64,000 nucleotides of DNA from JBDOQU01 sp039839375 (GCF_039839375.1 NZ_JBDOQU010000015.1:57235-121234); one strand, 5' to 3'. Shown: positions 20,015 through 29,502, counted from the stretch's first letter. Program-made: numbers and translations. The notes: generated from the sequence alone by a model not told the origin.

Positions 20015-20679
20015 GGCCAGCTGGCAGACCGTCTATATGGTCGCGGCGTCCGGCATCATCGGCACGGCGCTGGGCCTGCCGCTGGGCGTCCTCTTGGCGA
20101 TCACCGGGCGCGGCGAAATCCTGCAGAGCCTGACTTTCAACAGGGTCGCCGGCGCCATCGTCAACGCCACCCGGTCGACGCCCTTCATCATCCTGGTCGT
20201 CGCGATCATCCCGTTCACGCGGCTGGTCGCCGGATCGTCCATCGGCACCACGGCGGCCATCGTGCCGCTGACCGTGGCGGCCGTCCCCTTCATCGCCCGT
20301 ATCGTGGAGACGTCGATCCGGGAGGTCGATCCGGGGCTGGTCGAGGCGGCCCAGGCGATGGGCGCCGCCCCGCGGCAGATCATCTCAAAGGTGCTGCTGC
20401 CGGAATCCCTGCCCGGCGTTGTCGCCGGCCTGACCCTGACGCTGGTCAGCCTGATCGGCTATTCGGCCATGGTCGGCGCGGTCGGCGGCGGGGGTCTGGG
20501 CGATCTCGGCATCCGCTACGGCTACCAGCGGTTCCGGCCGGAGATGATGGCCGCCGTCGTGGTGATCCTGATCGCCATGGTGCAGATCGTCCAGAGCCTG
20601 GGCGATGGGCTGGCCCGCAAGGTCAACAAGCGCATCCTTTAATCCTCAGTCCACGTCTATCCAACCAAAGGAGAACAGA

Positions 20680-21474
20680 ATGTCCCTTCCCCCCGTCGCC
20701 GGGCGCGTCGCCCTCGGCCTCTCGCTCGCCGCCTTCGGCGCCACGGCCGCAGAGGCCGAGGAAATCCGGATCGGCGTTTCCGCCGGCCCCCATGCCGAGA
20801 TCATGGAGGTGGTGAAGCCGATCGCCGCCGAGGCCGGGCTGGAGATCGAGGTTATCGAGTTCACCGACTATGTCGTGCCCAACCAGGCGCTGCAGTACGG
20901 CGACATCGAAGCCAACTCCTTCCAGCACCTGCCCTATCTGGAAAACCAGAACGAGGATCGCGGGTTCGACCTGGTCTCCGTCGCCAAGACGGTCGTGTTC
21001 CCGATGGGCTTCTATTCCAAGACCGTCGACAGCCTGGATGAGTTGGAGGAAGGCGCGACCGTCGCCATCCAGAACGATCCGACCAATGGCGGGCGGGCGC
21101 TGCTGCTGTTGGAATCCGAAGGGCTGATCGAAGTCGACGACGCGGCCGGGCTGACCGCGGGCGTCATCGACATCACGGAGAACCCGAAGAATTTGGAGTT
21201 CGTGGAGCTGGATGCCGCCCAGCTTCCCCGGTCGCTGGAGGATGTGGACGCCGCCGCCGTCAACACCAACTACGCGGTCGAGGCCGGGCTGGACCCGAAC
21301 ACCGATTCCATCGCGCAGGAAACGCCGGACAGCCCCTACACCAACATCATCGCGGTGCGGGCGGAAGACGCGGAGGCCCCCTGGGTGCAGACGCTGGTCG
21401 ACGCCTATCACACCGACGAGGTGAAGGCGTTCGTCGAGGAGCGGTTCGGCGGTTCGGTCGTTCCCGGCTGGTGA
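20680..21474 (+). CDS. metQ: Methionine-binding protein MetQ
   Basis: A 264-aa periplasmic binding protein of the NlpA/MetQ family. The ATG at 20680 has AAGGAG (20668-20673) at good spacing. The signal peptide ends around ATAAEA. Unlike E. coli MetQ there is no lipobox cysteine at the cleavage region, so this protein is probably free in the periplasm. Family motifs include the GVSAGPHAEIME opening and ANSFQHLPYLE. It delivers L-methionine (perhaps D-methionine) to MetNI. Confidence 0.93.
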   Translation: MSLPPVAGRVALGLSLAAFGATAAEAEEIRIGVSAGPHAEIMEVVKPIAAEAGLEIEVIEFTDYVVPNQALQYGDIEANSFQHLPYLENQNEDRGFDLVSVAKTVVFPMGFYSKTVDSLDELEEGATVAIQNDPTNGGRALLLLESEGLIEVDDAAGLTAGVIDITENPKNLEFVELDAAQLPRSLEDVDAAAVNTNYAVEAGLDPNTDSIAQETPDSPYTNIIAVRAEDAEAPWVQTLVDAYHTDEVKAFVEERFGGSVVPGW

Positions 21475-21504
21475 TTCCCTGAACTTATGAGCCCGAAGAC
21501 GCCG

Positions 21505-21524
21505 CCCCGCCCTTCCCGGCGGGG
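21505..21524 (+). terminator. GC-rich hairpin after metQ, candidate terminator
   Basis: CCCCGCC (21505-21511) and GGCGGGG (21518-21524) form a perfect seven-base stem with a six-base loop, 30 bases after the metQ stop. There is no T run, so intrinsic termination is uncertain. Confidence 0.4.
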
Positions 21525-21579
21525 TGGCGCCGCCTTCCCCCAGCCGGCATAGTCGTCATCCAGACAGCTGGCCGAAAGG

Positions 21580-22314
21580 ATGGTGATGATAAGGACGGCG
21601 ATCGCGGCGCTTGGGATCCTGCTGGCCCTGACGGCCGGCGCATCCGGCCAGAAGGAACCGCAGGGCGCGGGCGGGCTGGTCATGGAACTGCCCTTCGACC
21701 TGGCCCTGGAAGCGCAGGATCTGCTGATCGCGCCGGAGGAGGTCCGGGTCCGCTACACCTTCCGACATCGCGGTGACGAACCCGCGACGGTCGGCTTCTC
21801 CCTGCCCCGCGGCGAAGAGACCATCGACCCCGACAGCATATCCGTCACACTGGACGGGGCGGCGCTGGAGCCCGAGACGCTGGTCGGCGACGGCCTATGG
21901 AAAGGCGTGATCGCCCCCGGCGCGACGGCGACGGTGGAACTGCGCTACCGGCCGGCGGTCGAGGAGGCCTCGTTCGGCGAGGCGGAGATCAACGCCATCC
22001 TCATCGGCGCGGACGATTGGGGCCGCGACTACTGCATGAACGACAGGCTGGCCCCGCGGCTGGCGCGGCTGCTGGAAGCGGCGAAGGCGGAGGGGCGGGA
22101 GACGCTGACCGCCCGCCGGGTCGATTATGCGCTGAGCCGCGACCTCGACTGGGCCGGCGTGATCGACCGGCTGATCGTGACCATGCATCCTGGGGAGGAC
22201 GGCACGATCTTCGCCTGCGTCAACGGGCGCGGCCAGGCCAGCACCCAACCCCTGACGATCGACCGGCGCGGCGTTGTGCCATCCGCCGACATACGCTTCC
22301 TTATCCTGTCCTGA
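21580..22314 (+). CDS. DUF4424-like exported protein
   Basis: A 244-aa protein with a signal peptide (cleavage near GASGQ). The mature part opens with GGLVMELPFDLALEAQDLLI and VRVRYTFRH, which resembles DUF4424 proteins: all-beta extracytoplasmic domains of unknown function. Two cysteines in the second half (DYCMND and FACVNGRG) could form a disulfide. It is transcribed on its own between metQ and the TrkH pair and converges on trkH. The ATG at 21586 has better spacing to AAGGA than the one at 21580. Confidence 0.65.
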   Translation: MVMIRTAIAALGILLALTAGASGQKEPQGAGGLVMELPFDLALEAQDLLIAPEEVRVRYTFRHRGDEPATVGFSLPRGEETIDPDSISVTLDGAALEPETLVGDGLWKGVIAPGATATVELRYRPAVEEASFGEAEINAILIGADDWGRDYCMNDRLAPRLARLLEAAKAEGRETLTARRVDYALSRDLDWAGVIDRLIVTMHPGEDGTIFACVNGRGQASTQPLTIDRRGVVPSADIRFLILS

Positions 22315-22320
22315 CCGGAC

Positions 22321-23817
22321 TCAGCGCCGCCAGAAGGCCGGGGTCAGCATCACCAGCACGGTGAAGAATTCCAGCCGTCCCAGCAGCATCGCCAGCGACA
22401 GCACCCATTTGGCGCCGTTCGGCAGGGTGGAGAAATTGCCCGCCGGGCCGATGATGTCGCCCAGCCCCGGCCCGACATTCGCCAGCGCCGTGGCCGCGCC
22501 GGTAGTCGCGGTCACGAGGTCGAGCCCCATCATCCCGAGGATGAGGGCGAAGAGAAACTGGGCCGCGATGAAGACGAAGAAGAAGATGACGACGGAGATC
22601 ACCACCTCCGTCCGGACGTTCTTCCCGTTATATTCCCGCCGCAGCACCTGATGCGGGCTGTAGAGCCGGACGAGCTGGTTCTTCAGCGTGATCCACAATA
22701 TCTCGAACCGGAAGATCTTGATGCCGCCGGCTGTCGATCCGGTGCAGCCGCCGACGAAGGTCAGCAGATAGAAAGCCACGACCGCGGGCGCGCCCCAAAG
22801 CGAATAGTCGGTCAGCGCGAAGCCCGTGGTGGTCACGACGGAGGTGACGTTGAACGACACCAGCCGCAGCGCGTCCCAGAAGCCATAGTCGCTCGTCCGC
22901 TGGAGCCAGAGCGCCATCACGATCCAGACCATGGCGAGGGAGATGAGGAAGACCCGCACCTGGCTGTCCCGCCACAGCGCGTCCCGATTGCCCCGGAGCA
23001 GGCTGACATAGCGGACGAAGGGCAGGCCGCCCAGCACCATGAAGACCGTCAGGGTCCAGTGGATGCCGGGCTGGCTCCAATTGGCGGCGGACAGGTCGCT
23101 GGTCGAGAAGCCGCCGGTCGAGAGGGTCGCCATGGCGTGGTTGACGGCGTCGAACGCGCCCATCCCGAAGAAGCGCAGGGCGAGGAAGCAGAGGATGGTG
23201 AGCGCCACGTAGGTGACGCCGATCCACAGGGTCAGGTCGGTGACGCTGGGCACCACCTTGTCCGACCGGTCTGAGCTTTCGGTGTGGAAGAGCTGCATCC
23301 CGCCGATCTTCAGGAAGGGCAGGATAGCGAGCCCCATGACGATGATGCCGATCCCGCCCAGCCAGTGCAGCAGCGACCGCCAGAGCAGGATGCCCTTGGG
23401 CGTGTTGTCCAGCCCGACGATGACCGTCGATCCGGTTGTCGTCAGCCCGGACATCGACTCGAAATAGCTGTCGGCGAGGTTGAGGTCGAGTTCGGAGAAG
23501 AAGAACGGCAGGGCCGAGACGGCGGCGATGGCGACCCAGCTCGTGGTCGTCAGCACGAAGGTCTGGCGGATCGTCAGCTCCACCTTCGGCTGATAGCAGG
23601 TGAAGGCCAGCGCACCGCCGGCGAACAAGGTCACCATGATCGACAGGGCGAAGGCGAACCAGTCCGGATTGCCGGTGACCAGGTCGACCGCCATCGGGAT
23701 CAGCATCGCGACGGCGAAGATGATCATCAGGAAGCCGATGACATAGAAGATCGGCCGCGGATCCAGCCGATAAGCCGCACCGTCCTCGGCGATGTGGGAG
23801 TGCGCCGTCAGCGCCAT
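22321..23817 (-). CDS. TrkH family potassium uptake channel subunit (second of pair)
   Basis: A 498-aa membrane protein of the TrkH/KtrB superfamily, with four pore-like repeats seen as TTTGSTVI, MATLSTGGFS, TTTGFALTDY and CTGSTAGGIKIFR. The conserved Gly residues of the selectivity filters are present. It imports K+ (or K+/H+) when gated by a TrkA-type RCK ring. No trkA gene is in the window, so the gating partner must be encoded elsewhere. It is separated by 27 bases from a second, clearly homologous trkH, so the pair arose by tandem duplication. Confidence 0.9.
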   Translation of the reverse strand: MALTAHSHIAEDGAAYRLDPRPIFYVIGFLMIIFAVAMLIPMAVDLVTGNPDWFAFALSIMVTLFAGGALAFTCYQPKVELTIRQTFVLTTTSWVAIAAVSALPFFFSELDLNLADSYFESMSGLTTTGSTVIVGLDNTPKGILLWRSLLHWLGGIGIIVMGLAILPFLKIGGMQLFHTESSDRSDKVVPSVTDLTLWIGVTYVALTILCFLALRFFGMGAFDAVNHAMATLSTGGFSTSDLSAANWSQPGIHWTLTVFMVLGGLPFVRYVSLLRGNRDALWRDSQVRVFLISLAMVWIVMALWLQRTSDYGFWDALRLVSFNVTSVVTTTGFALTDYSLWGAPAVVAFYLLTFVGGCTGSTAGGIKIFRFEILWITLKNQLVRLYSPHQVLRREYNGKNVRTEVVISVVIFFFVFIAAQFLFALILGMMGLDLVTATTGAATALANVGPGLGDIIGPAGNFSTLPNGAKWVLSLAMLLGRLEFFTVLVMLTPAFWRR

Positions 23818-23844
23818 GACCGACCCCTTCCCTCTCCCGCCCGC

Positions 23845-25350
23845 CTACTTCTTCCAGAATCCCGGCGTCAGCAGCACCAGCACGGTGAAGAATTCCAGCC
23901 GGCCCATCAGCATGGCGAAGGCCAGCACCCATTTCGCGCTGTCGGGCAGCGAGGCGAAATTGCCGGCCGGGCCGATGAAGTCGCCCATGCCGAGACCGAC
24001 ATTGGCCAGCGCCGTCGCTGCGCCGGTGATCGCCGTGATGAAATCCAGCCCCAGCATGCCGAGGATGACGGAGAAGACGAGGTAGAAGCCGACGAAGACG
24101 AAGAAGAAGGTGACGACCGACAGCACCACGTCGTTGGATACCGCACGGTCGTTATACTCCCAGCGCCGCACCTGGTGGGGGCTGTAGAGCCGGACGAGCT
24201 GGTTCTTCAGCGCCAGCCACATTATGTCGAAGCGCAGGAACTTGATGCCGCCGGTGGTCGACCCGGTGCAGCCGCCGACGAACATCAGCGTGTAGAAGAC
24301 GAGATAGCAGGCCGACCCCCAGAGTGCGTAGTCCTCCGTCGCGAAGCCGGTCGTGGTGATCATGGAGGTGGTACTGAACGCCGCGTGCCGCAGCGCCTCC
24401 CAAAGCGGGTATTGCCCCTGGGCTTCCAGCCACAGCGCCATTCCTCCCCAGACCAGAAGGACAAAGATCAGGAAGTGGCGCACCTGGGCGTCCCGCCAGA
24501 GCGACCGGTAGTCGCCGCGCATGAAGCTGACATAGCGGACGAAGGGCAGCGCGCCCGCCAGCATGAAGAGCGTGATCGTCCACTGGATGCCGGGATCGCT
24601 CCAATAGCCGATCGAGGCGTCCTTGGTGGAGAATCCGGCCGTCGATACCGAGGTCATGGCATGGTTGATGGCGTCGAATGCGCCCATGCCCCAGAAGCGC
24701 AGCAGGGCGAAGCACGCCGCCGTCAGCGCCAGGTAGAGGATGCCGATATTGAGCGCCAGCCCGGAGATGCTGGGCACCACCTTGTCCGACCGGTCGGAGC
24801 TTTCCGAATGGAAAAGCTGCATTCCGCCGATCTTCAGGAAAGGCAGGATGGCGATGCCCATGACGATGATGCCGACGCCGCCCAGCCATTGCAGCAGCGA
24901 CCGCCAGAGCAGGATGCCGGCCGGCGCGCCGTCCAGCCCGACGATGGTCGTGCCGCCCGTCGTCGTCAGCCCGGACATCGCCTCGAAATAGCTTTCGGCG
25001 ATGTTGAGGTCGAGATCGGAGAAGAAGAACGGCAGGGCGGAAACCGCGGCGATGCCGAACCAGCTCGCCGTCGTCAGGACAAAGGTCTGGCGGAGCGTGA
25101 GCACGATCCGCGGCTGATAGCAGGTGATCGCAAGCGCGCCGCCGATGAACAGCGTGAACAGCGCCGACATGGCGAAGGCGATCCAGTCGCTGTTCCCGGT
25201 GACCAGATCGGCGGTCATCGGCACCAGCATCGCGATCGCGAACAGGATCAGCAGGAAGCCGACGATGTAGAGGACCGGCCCGGCGTCGAGCCTGTAGCTC
25301 GTCGCCTCGAACGGGAGGCGGCGCTCGCCGACGATCGGGCCGTTCGACAT
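23845..25350 (-). CDS. TrkH family potassium uptake channel subunit (first of pair)
   Basis: A 501-aa TrkH homologue, the upstream member of the tandem pair. Pore repeats are seen as GLTTTGGTTIVG, SVSTAGFSTKD, ITTTGFATEDY and CTGSTTGGIKFLR. The two proteins can be aligned along their full length with conserved spacing, with most differences in the N-terminal 30 residues and the loops. The downstream copy probably depends on the same promoter. Two subunits with different affinities or a heteromeric channel are possible but not shown. Confidence 0.9.
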   Translation of the reverse strand: MSNGPIVGERRLPFEATSYRLDAGPVLYIVGFLLILFAIAMLVPMTADLVTGNSDWIAFAMSALFTLFIGGALAITCYQPRIVLTLRQTFVLTTASWFGIAAVSALPFFFSDLDLNIAESYFEAMSGLTTTGGTTIVGLDGAPAGILLWRSLLQWLGGVGIIVMGIAILPFLKIGGMQLFHSESSDRSDKVVPSISGLALNIGILYLALTAACFALLRFWGMGAFDAINHAMTSVSTAGFSTKDASIGYWSDPGIQWTITLFMLAGALPFVRYVSFMRGDYRSLWRDAQVRHFLIFVLLVWGGMALWLEAQGQYPLWEALRHAAFSTTSMITTTGFATEDYALWGSACYLVFYTLMFVGGCTGSTTGGIKFLRFDIMWLALKNQLVRLYSPHQVRRWEYNDRAVSNDVVLSVVTFFFVFVGFYLVFSVILGMLGLDFITAITGAATALANVGLGMGDFIGPAGNFASLPDSAKWVLAFAMLMGRLEFFTVLVLLTPGFWKK

Positions 25351-25360
25351 CTACCCCCGC

Positions 25361-25630
25361 CTAGAGGTCCTGGTCCGGCGGGCTTTCGACCATGCCCAGC
25401 GCGGCCTTGTAGAGATCGAGAAGCTGTTCCTGCTCCTCCCGGTCGGCCGCCTCCATCTTCCGCAGGCGGATGATCTGCCGCATGATCTTGCTGTCGAAGC
25501 CGGTGCCCTTGGCCTCGGCATAGACCTCGCGGATATCGGCGGAAAGGGTCGCCTTCTCCTCCTCCAGGCGTTCGATGCGTTCGATATAGGACCGAAGATG
25601 ATCGGCCGTGATGCCGCCAACGTCAGGCAT
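25361..25630 (-). CDS. gapR: GapR family nucleoid-associated protein (DUF2312)
   Basis: An 89-aa mostly helical protein of the DUF2312 family, which includes Caulobacter GapR. Family role: it binds overtwisted AT-rich DNA ahead of replication and transcription complexes and stimulates topoisomerases. The core coiled coil is at residues 10-40 (LRSYIERIERLEEEKATLS). It is followed by the highly conserved AKGTGFDSKIMRQIIRLRK segment. Its stop lies ten bases upstream of the first trkH start, so read-through is likely. Confidence 0.9.
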   Translation of the reverse strand: MPDVGGITADHLRSYIERIERLEEEKATLSADIREVYAEAKGTGFDSKIMRQIIRLRKMEAADREEQEQLLDLYKAALGMVESPPDQDL

Positions 25631-25669
25631 GAAATGATCTCTGATGAGTTGCTGGAATGTCGCTGTTTG

Positions 25670-25687
25670 CCGCCCGTCGCCGGGCGG
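25670..25687 (-). terminator. GC-rich hairpin after the DUF1244 gene
   Basis: CCGCCCG (25670-25676) and CGGGCGG (25681-25687) form a perfect stem with a four-base loop in the gap between the DUF1244 gene and gapR. No T run follows on either strand, so its role as a terminator is only possible. Confidence 0.3.
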
Positions 25688-25757
25688 AGCGGACGATAAG
25701 AGCAGCGGCCCCGCCTTGCAAGCGCCAGGGCGGGAATGGGGGCGGCTGCGGCAGGGA

Positions 25758-26057
25758 TCAGTGCCGTGAGGCCTGGGATGCGTGGAAGGCGGCCTTCTGC
25801 TCTTCGGTCGCCTCGGGCTGGTGCTGCGCCTTCCAGTCCTCGTAGGGCATGCCGTAGACGATCTCCCGCGCCTCGTCGTAGCTCATCTCGATCCCGCGCT
25901 CCTCCGCCGCCGCGCGGTACCATTTGGACAGGCAGTTGCGGCAGAAGCCGGCCAGGTTCATGACGTCGATGTTCTGGACGTCGGTGCGCTGCCGGAAATG
26001 CTCGACCAACCGCCGGAACGCCGCCGCCTCGAGCTCTGTCCTGATCTTCTCGTCCAT
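25758..26057 (-). CDS. DUF1244 domain protein
   Basis: A 99-aa soluble protein of the DUF1244 family, common in alphaproteobacteria and without a proven function. The family hallmark is a conserved cysteine pair in NLAGFCRNCLSKWYR, followed by the acidic MSYDEAREIVYGMPYEDWK. It lies directly upstream of gapR, in the same orientation, with a 127-base gap containing a GC hairpin. Confidence 0.85.
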   Translation of the reverse strand: MDEKIRTELEAAAFRRLVEHFRQRTDVQNIDVMNLAGFCRNCLSKWYRAAAEERGIEMSYDEAREIVYGMPYEDWKAQHQPEATEEQKAAFHASQASRH

Positions 26058-26171
26058 CGGTTCTCTCCATGTCCCGGGATCATGGGCGCTATCCTACCGG
26101 AGGGGCGCGGGTTTGTGGAACCGTCCAGAACCGTCATGCCGATCCTTCGTCGCCAGTGATGCGGCGAGGCC

Positions 26172-26331
26172 CCATGGATTCCGGATCAAGTCCGGAATGA
26201 CCAACAAAAACAATGTCATGCTGGACTTGATCCAGCATCCATGCGGTGTTGATGCGGCCGAAGTCGCGCCCAACTCTTCGCCGCCGGTGCAGCGGCGACG
26301 GCCTATGGATTCCCGATCAAGTCGGGAATGA
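26172..26331. repeat. Palindromic dispersed repeats, family 1, two units
   Basis: ATTCCGGATCAAGTCCGGAAT near 26178, then ATGCTGGACTTGATCCAGCAT from about 26217, then ATTCCCGATCAAGTCGGGAAT ending near 26330. It fills the gap between the DUF1244 gene and the carboxylate-amine ligase gene. Confidence 0.72.
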
Positions 26332-26349
26332 CCAATTACGAGAAAACCC

Positions 26350-27489
26350 TCAAAGCCCGGCCATCGTTTCCTCGATCAGCCAGTCGACGACACGGGCGCA
26401 GGCTTCCTGGGAGCCAGCGCCGGACTGGCGGGCCTCGTTGTAGAGGCGGAGCTGGCTGTCCGCGCTGGTGCGGCGGCTGAGGATGCGGCGGGCACGCTCC
26501 ACCTCCGGCCAGCAGCCCAGCGCCTCGGCATCCTCGCGCACGAGGGCCAGGATCTCCTCCAGCAGCTCCGCATAGGGCACGAGTTCGCCCCGGCCGAAAT
26601 CGATCAGTCCGCTATCGAGCCCGTAGCGCATGGCGCGCCACCGGTTCTCGTTGATCAGCAGCGTCTTGTAGCGCCGCCAGGTGACGTTCATCCGCTTCAG
26701 CCGCCACAACATGCGCAGGATGCTGAGATAGAGCGCGGCGATGGTGACGCCGTCGTCCAGCCGTGTGCAGATGTCGCTGATCCGCATCTCCAGCGTCGGG
26801 AAACGCGCCGACGGGCGGATGTCCCACCACAGCTTCGTCCCGTCCTCGATCGCGCCCGCCTGCACCAGCGCGTTCACATGCTGCTCATATTCGCCGAAGC
26901 CGCGGTAATCCTCCGGTATGCCGGTGCGCGGCAATTCGTTGAAGACGGCGAGACGGTAGGATTTCAGGCCCGTATCCTGCCCCTGCCAGAAAGGCGAGGA
27001 GGTCGAGAGCGCAAGCAGGTGAGGCAGGAAGTAGCGCGCCTGGTTCATCAGGTCGATGCGCAGGTTCTCGTCCTCGATCCCGACATGGACGTGCATGGCG
27101 CAGATCAGCAACCGCCGCGCCGGCACGCCGATATCGCGGGCGAGCTGATCATAGCGCTGGCGACCGGTGGTCTTCTGCGGCCGCCAGGTGGCGAAGGGAT
27201 GGGTGGCGGCGGCGATGATCGCCAGATCGTGGTTGCGCGCCTCCTCAGACACCGCCGTGCGCAGGAAGGCCAGCTCCTCCCGCGCTTCCTGGATCGTCTT
27301 GCAGACCGGCGTGCCGACCTCGATCTGGCATTTCATGAATTCCGGGCTGATATGGCCTTCGGCCCGCTTCTCGCAGGCCTCCAGGAGGCTGGCCGGCGGC
27401 TCGACCATCAGATCGCGGGTCACCGGATCGACCAGGAGGTATTCCTCCTCGATGCCGAGCGTGAAGGAGGGTTCGGGATTGGCCGCCAC
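26350..27489 (-). CDS. Carboxylate-amine ligase, GCS2/YbdK type
   Basis: A 379-aa enzyme of the glutamate-cysteine ligase family 2. The opening TLGIEEEYLLVDP is the family signature and contains the acidic metal ligands. The segment MHVHVGIED carries the histidines seen in the active site. E. coli YbdK shows weak glutamate-cysteine ligase activity, but true substrates are mostly unknown. It starts with GTG at 27489 (MAANPEPSFTLG after initiation) and follows an N-formylglutamate amidohydrolase gene by 13 bases, so the two act together in one operon. Confidence 0.87.
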   Translation of the reverse strand: MAANPEPSFTLGIEEEYLLVDPVTRDLMVEPPASLLEACEKRAEGHISPEFMKCQIEVGTPVCKTIQEAREELAFLRTAVSEEARNHDLAIIAAATHPFATWRPQKTTGRQRYDQLARDIGVPARRLLICAMHVHVGIEDENLRIDLMNQARYFLPHLLALSTSSPFWQGQDTGLKSYRLAVFNELPRTGIPEDYRGFGEYEQHVNALVQAGAIEDGTKLWWDIRPSARFPTLEMRISDICTRLDDGVTIAALYLSILRMLWRLKRMNVTWRRYKTLLINENRWRAMRYGLDSGLIDFGRGELVPYAELLEEILALVREDAEALGCWPEVERARRILSRRTSADSQLRLYNEARQSGAGSQEACARVVDWLIEETMAGL

Positions 27490-27502
27490 GGTCGGGGAAC
27501 CC

Positions 27503-28327
27503 CTAGGCCGCCGGCCGGGTCAGCGCCGGATCGGCCAGCAAATCGAGCAGCGGGCCGGCGATCCGGTCGGCCCAGCGATGGGCGTCCTCCTCATTCGTCA
27601 CGAGGTCCTGCCGGAACTCCAGCAGCACGTTGGGCAGGCGGCGGGGCAGCGCGTGCTCCTCCACCGTGTGGCCGTGGGTGTGCTTGCCGCTATAGGGCTC
27701 GTTGTCGCCCACCAGGACGCCGTCCTTCTCCAGCGCCGTCATCAGCGGCACGGCCATCCGGCCGTCATCGCCCCACAGCACCCCGATCTCCCACGGCCTC
27801 CGGAAGCCCCGCATCTCCGGCGTGAAGCTGTGGACGGAGATGAAGGCCGGCGTAACGCCGCGGCCGAGGAAGCCGTCGATCTCCGCGCCGATGGCGTTGT
27901 GATAGGGATGGAAGAAGCTGTCCGCCCTCGCCTCCGCCTCGGCGGCGGAGAGATGCCGGTTGCCGGGCACGATCACGCCGTCGCTGATGGCGCAGATGGA
28001 GGTCGGGTCGTCCAGCGGCCGGTTGGGGTCCAGGATCAGCCGCGAATAGCGGTGGATCAGCGCCGGCGCGTCCAGCAGCACGGCCAGCCGCCGCGTCAGC
28101 CAGTCGACGCCGATATCGTAGGCGACATGCCGGCCCAGCGCCGCATCGCCCAGCCCCAGCCACCCCAGCGCCTTGGGAAAGGCGCGGCCGGCATGGTCGG
28201 CGACCAGCAGCGCCGGCGCCGCGCCCTCCGCGTTGACATGGGCGAAGGGCGGCGGGTCGTCTTCGCCGATAAGCGGATAGCGGGAGGCGGTGGGCACGGG
28301 CGGGGAGGACAGGGAAGCGACGGTCAT
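27503..28327 (-). CDS. N-formylglutamate amidohydrolase family protein
   Basis: A 274-aa zinc amidohydrolase-like protein. Visible motifs: VADHAGRAFP near residue 45 (first metal-binding His), YSRLILDPNR, YHNAIGAEID and ISVHSFTPEMRG, which carries the second histidine. Classic members hydrolyse N-formyl-L-glutamate in histidine degradation, but no hut genes are here. Members located next to GCS2-type ligases probably act on a different gamma-glutamyl or amide substrate. That interpretation comes from context only. Confidence 0.85.
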   Translation of the reverse strand: MTVASLSSPPVPTASRYPLIGEDDPPPFAHVNAEGAAPALLVADHAGRAFPKALGWLGLGDAALGRHVAYDIGVDWLTRRLAVLLDAPALIHRYSRLILDPNRPLDDPTSICAISDGVIVPGNRHLSAAEAEARADSFFHPYHNAIGAEIDGFLGRGVTPAFISVHSFTPEMRGFRRPWEIGVLWGDDGRMAVPLMTALEKDGVLVGDNEPYSGKHTHGHTVEEHALPRRLPNVLLEFRQDLVTNEEDAHRWADRIAGPLLDLLADPALTRPAA

Positions 28328-28429
28328 GGGCGGGCACTATACTCGAATCCGCCGCCCCGCCAATCCAGGCTTGCACCCTGACAATTCCGCCGTTCACGGC
28401 CGTCCCGTGCGCCGGTAGAGTGCGGCCCC

Positions 28430-29425
28430 ATGACCGCCCGAACTTCCCCCCAGGCATCCCCCCACCCGGCAGCGCCGGCGACCGTCGGCCCCGGCCCTTC
28501 GGATTCCGACCGCACGGCGCGCATAGCCTTCGCGCTGCTGCTGACGGGGGCACTGTCCATCGCCCTGTCGCCGATCTTCGTGCGGTCCGTCCTGTCGGAG
28601 ATCGGGCCGACCGCCGCGGCCTTCTGGCGGCCGGCGCTGGCGATCCCGGTGCTGTGGGTCTGGATGGCGCTGGAGCCGCGGAATCCCGGCGCCGGCAAGC
28701 GAGTGGCCCGGCGGCCCAGCTCCGCCCGCGACTACGGGACGCTGCTGCTGGCCGGGGCCTTCTTCGCCGGCGACCTGATCTTCTGGCATCTGTCGATCAA
28801 ATACACCAGCGTCGCCAACTCCACCCTGCTGGCCAACGTCGCGCCGATCTATGTCGCGCTGCTCTCCTTCCTCCTGTTCAAGGAGCGGTTCAGCCGCGTC
28901 TTCGTGGCCGGCCTCGCGCTGGCCGTTTCCGGCGCGGTCGTGCTGATGGGCGACAGCCTGTCGGTGGGGGCGGGACACCTGCTGGGCGACAGTTTCGGCC
29001 TGATCACCGGCCTCTTCTACGCCGCCTACATCCTGACCGTCGGCCGGCTTCGGGCGCATTTCTCCACCGCCACCATTATGACCTGGAGCGCCATCGCGAC
29101 CTCTCTGATGGTGCTGCCGGTCGCGCTGCTGTCCGGGGAGACGCTGATCCCGCAGACCCTGTTCGGCTGGTCGATGGTGCTGGGGCTGGCGATCATCACC
29201 CATGCCGGCGGGCAGAGCCTGATCGCCTATGCGTTGGCGCACCTGCCGGCCTCCTTCTCCAGCGTCAGCCTGCTGGTCCAGCCGGTGGCGGCGGCGGTGC
29301 TGGCCTGGATCATCTTCGGAGAGGCGCTGGGGCCGGCGCAGATCCTGGGCGGCGCGATCGTGCTGGGCGGCATCTCGCTCGCCCGCAGGGGCTCCTCGGC
29401 GAAGCCCACCCCGCCGCCGACCTGA
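28430..29425 (+). CDS. DMT family transporter (EamA repeats)
   Basis: A 331-aa inner-membrane protein with ten membrane segments arranged as two EamA halves (about residues 30-165 and 185-320). The typical end-of-half motif LAGLALAVSGAVVLMGD is visible. It probably exports a small metabolite or amino acid. It is divergent from the amidohydrolase gene and precedes a GntR regulator by 77 bases. The ATG at 28430 follows directly after a GCGGCCCC stretch with no strong ribosome site. Confidence 0.85.
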   Translation: MTARTSPQASPHPAAPATVGPGPSDSDRTARIAFALLLTGALSIALSPIFVRSVLSEIGPTAAAFWRPALAIPVLWVWMALEPRNPGAGKRVARRPSSARDYGTLLLAGAFFAGDLIFWHLSIKYTSVANSTLLANVAPIYVALLSFLLFKERFSRVFVAGLALAVSGAVVLMGDSLSVGAGHLLGDSFGLITGLFYAAYILTVGRLRAHFSTATIMTWSAIATSLMVLPVALLSGETLIPQTLFGWSMVLGLAIITHAGGQSLIAYALAHLPASFSSVSLLVQPVAAAVLAWIIFGEALGPAQILGGAIVLGGISLARRGSSAKPTPPPT

Positions 29426-29502
29426 CGCGAGAGCGCCGATCCTCACCACCTATCGTTGACGGGGCGCAGCCCCCGGCCCACCATCGGCCTGAACTGGAGG
29501 CG

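Noticed and set aside
23284..25473. A 729-codon plus-strand frame across the trkH genes
   Set aside because: Antisense to two TrkH genes; the translation is repetitive in Gln, Asp, His and Arg and mirrors the duplication of trkH.
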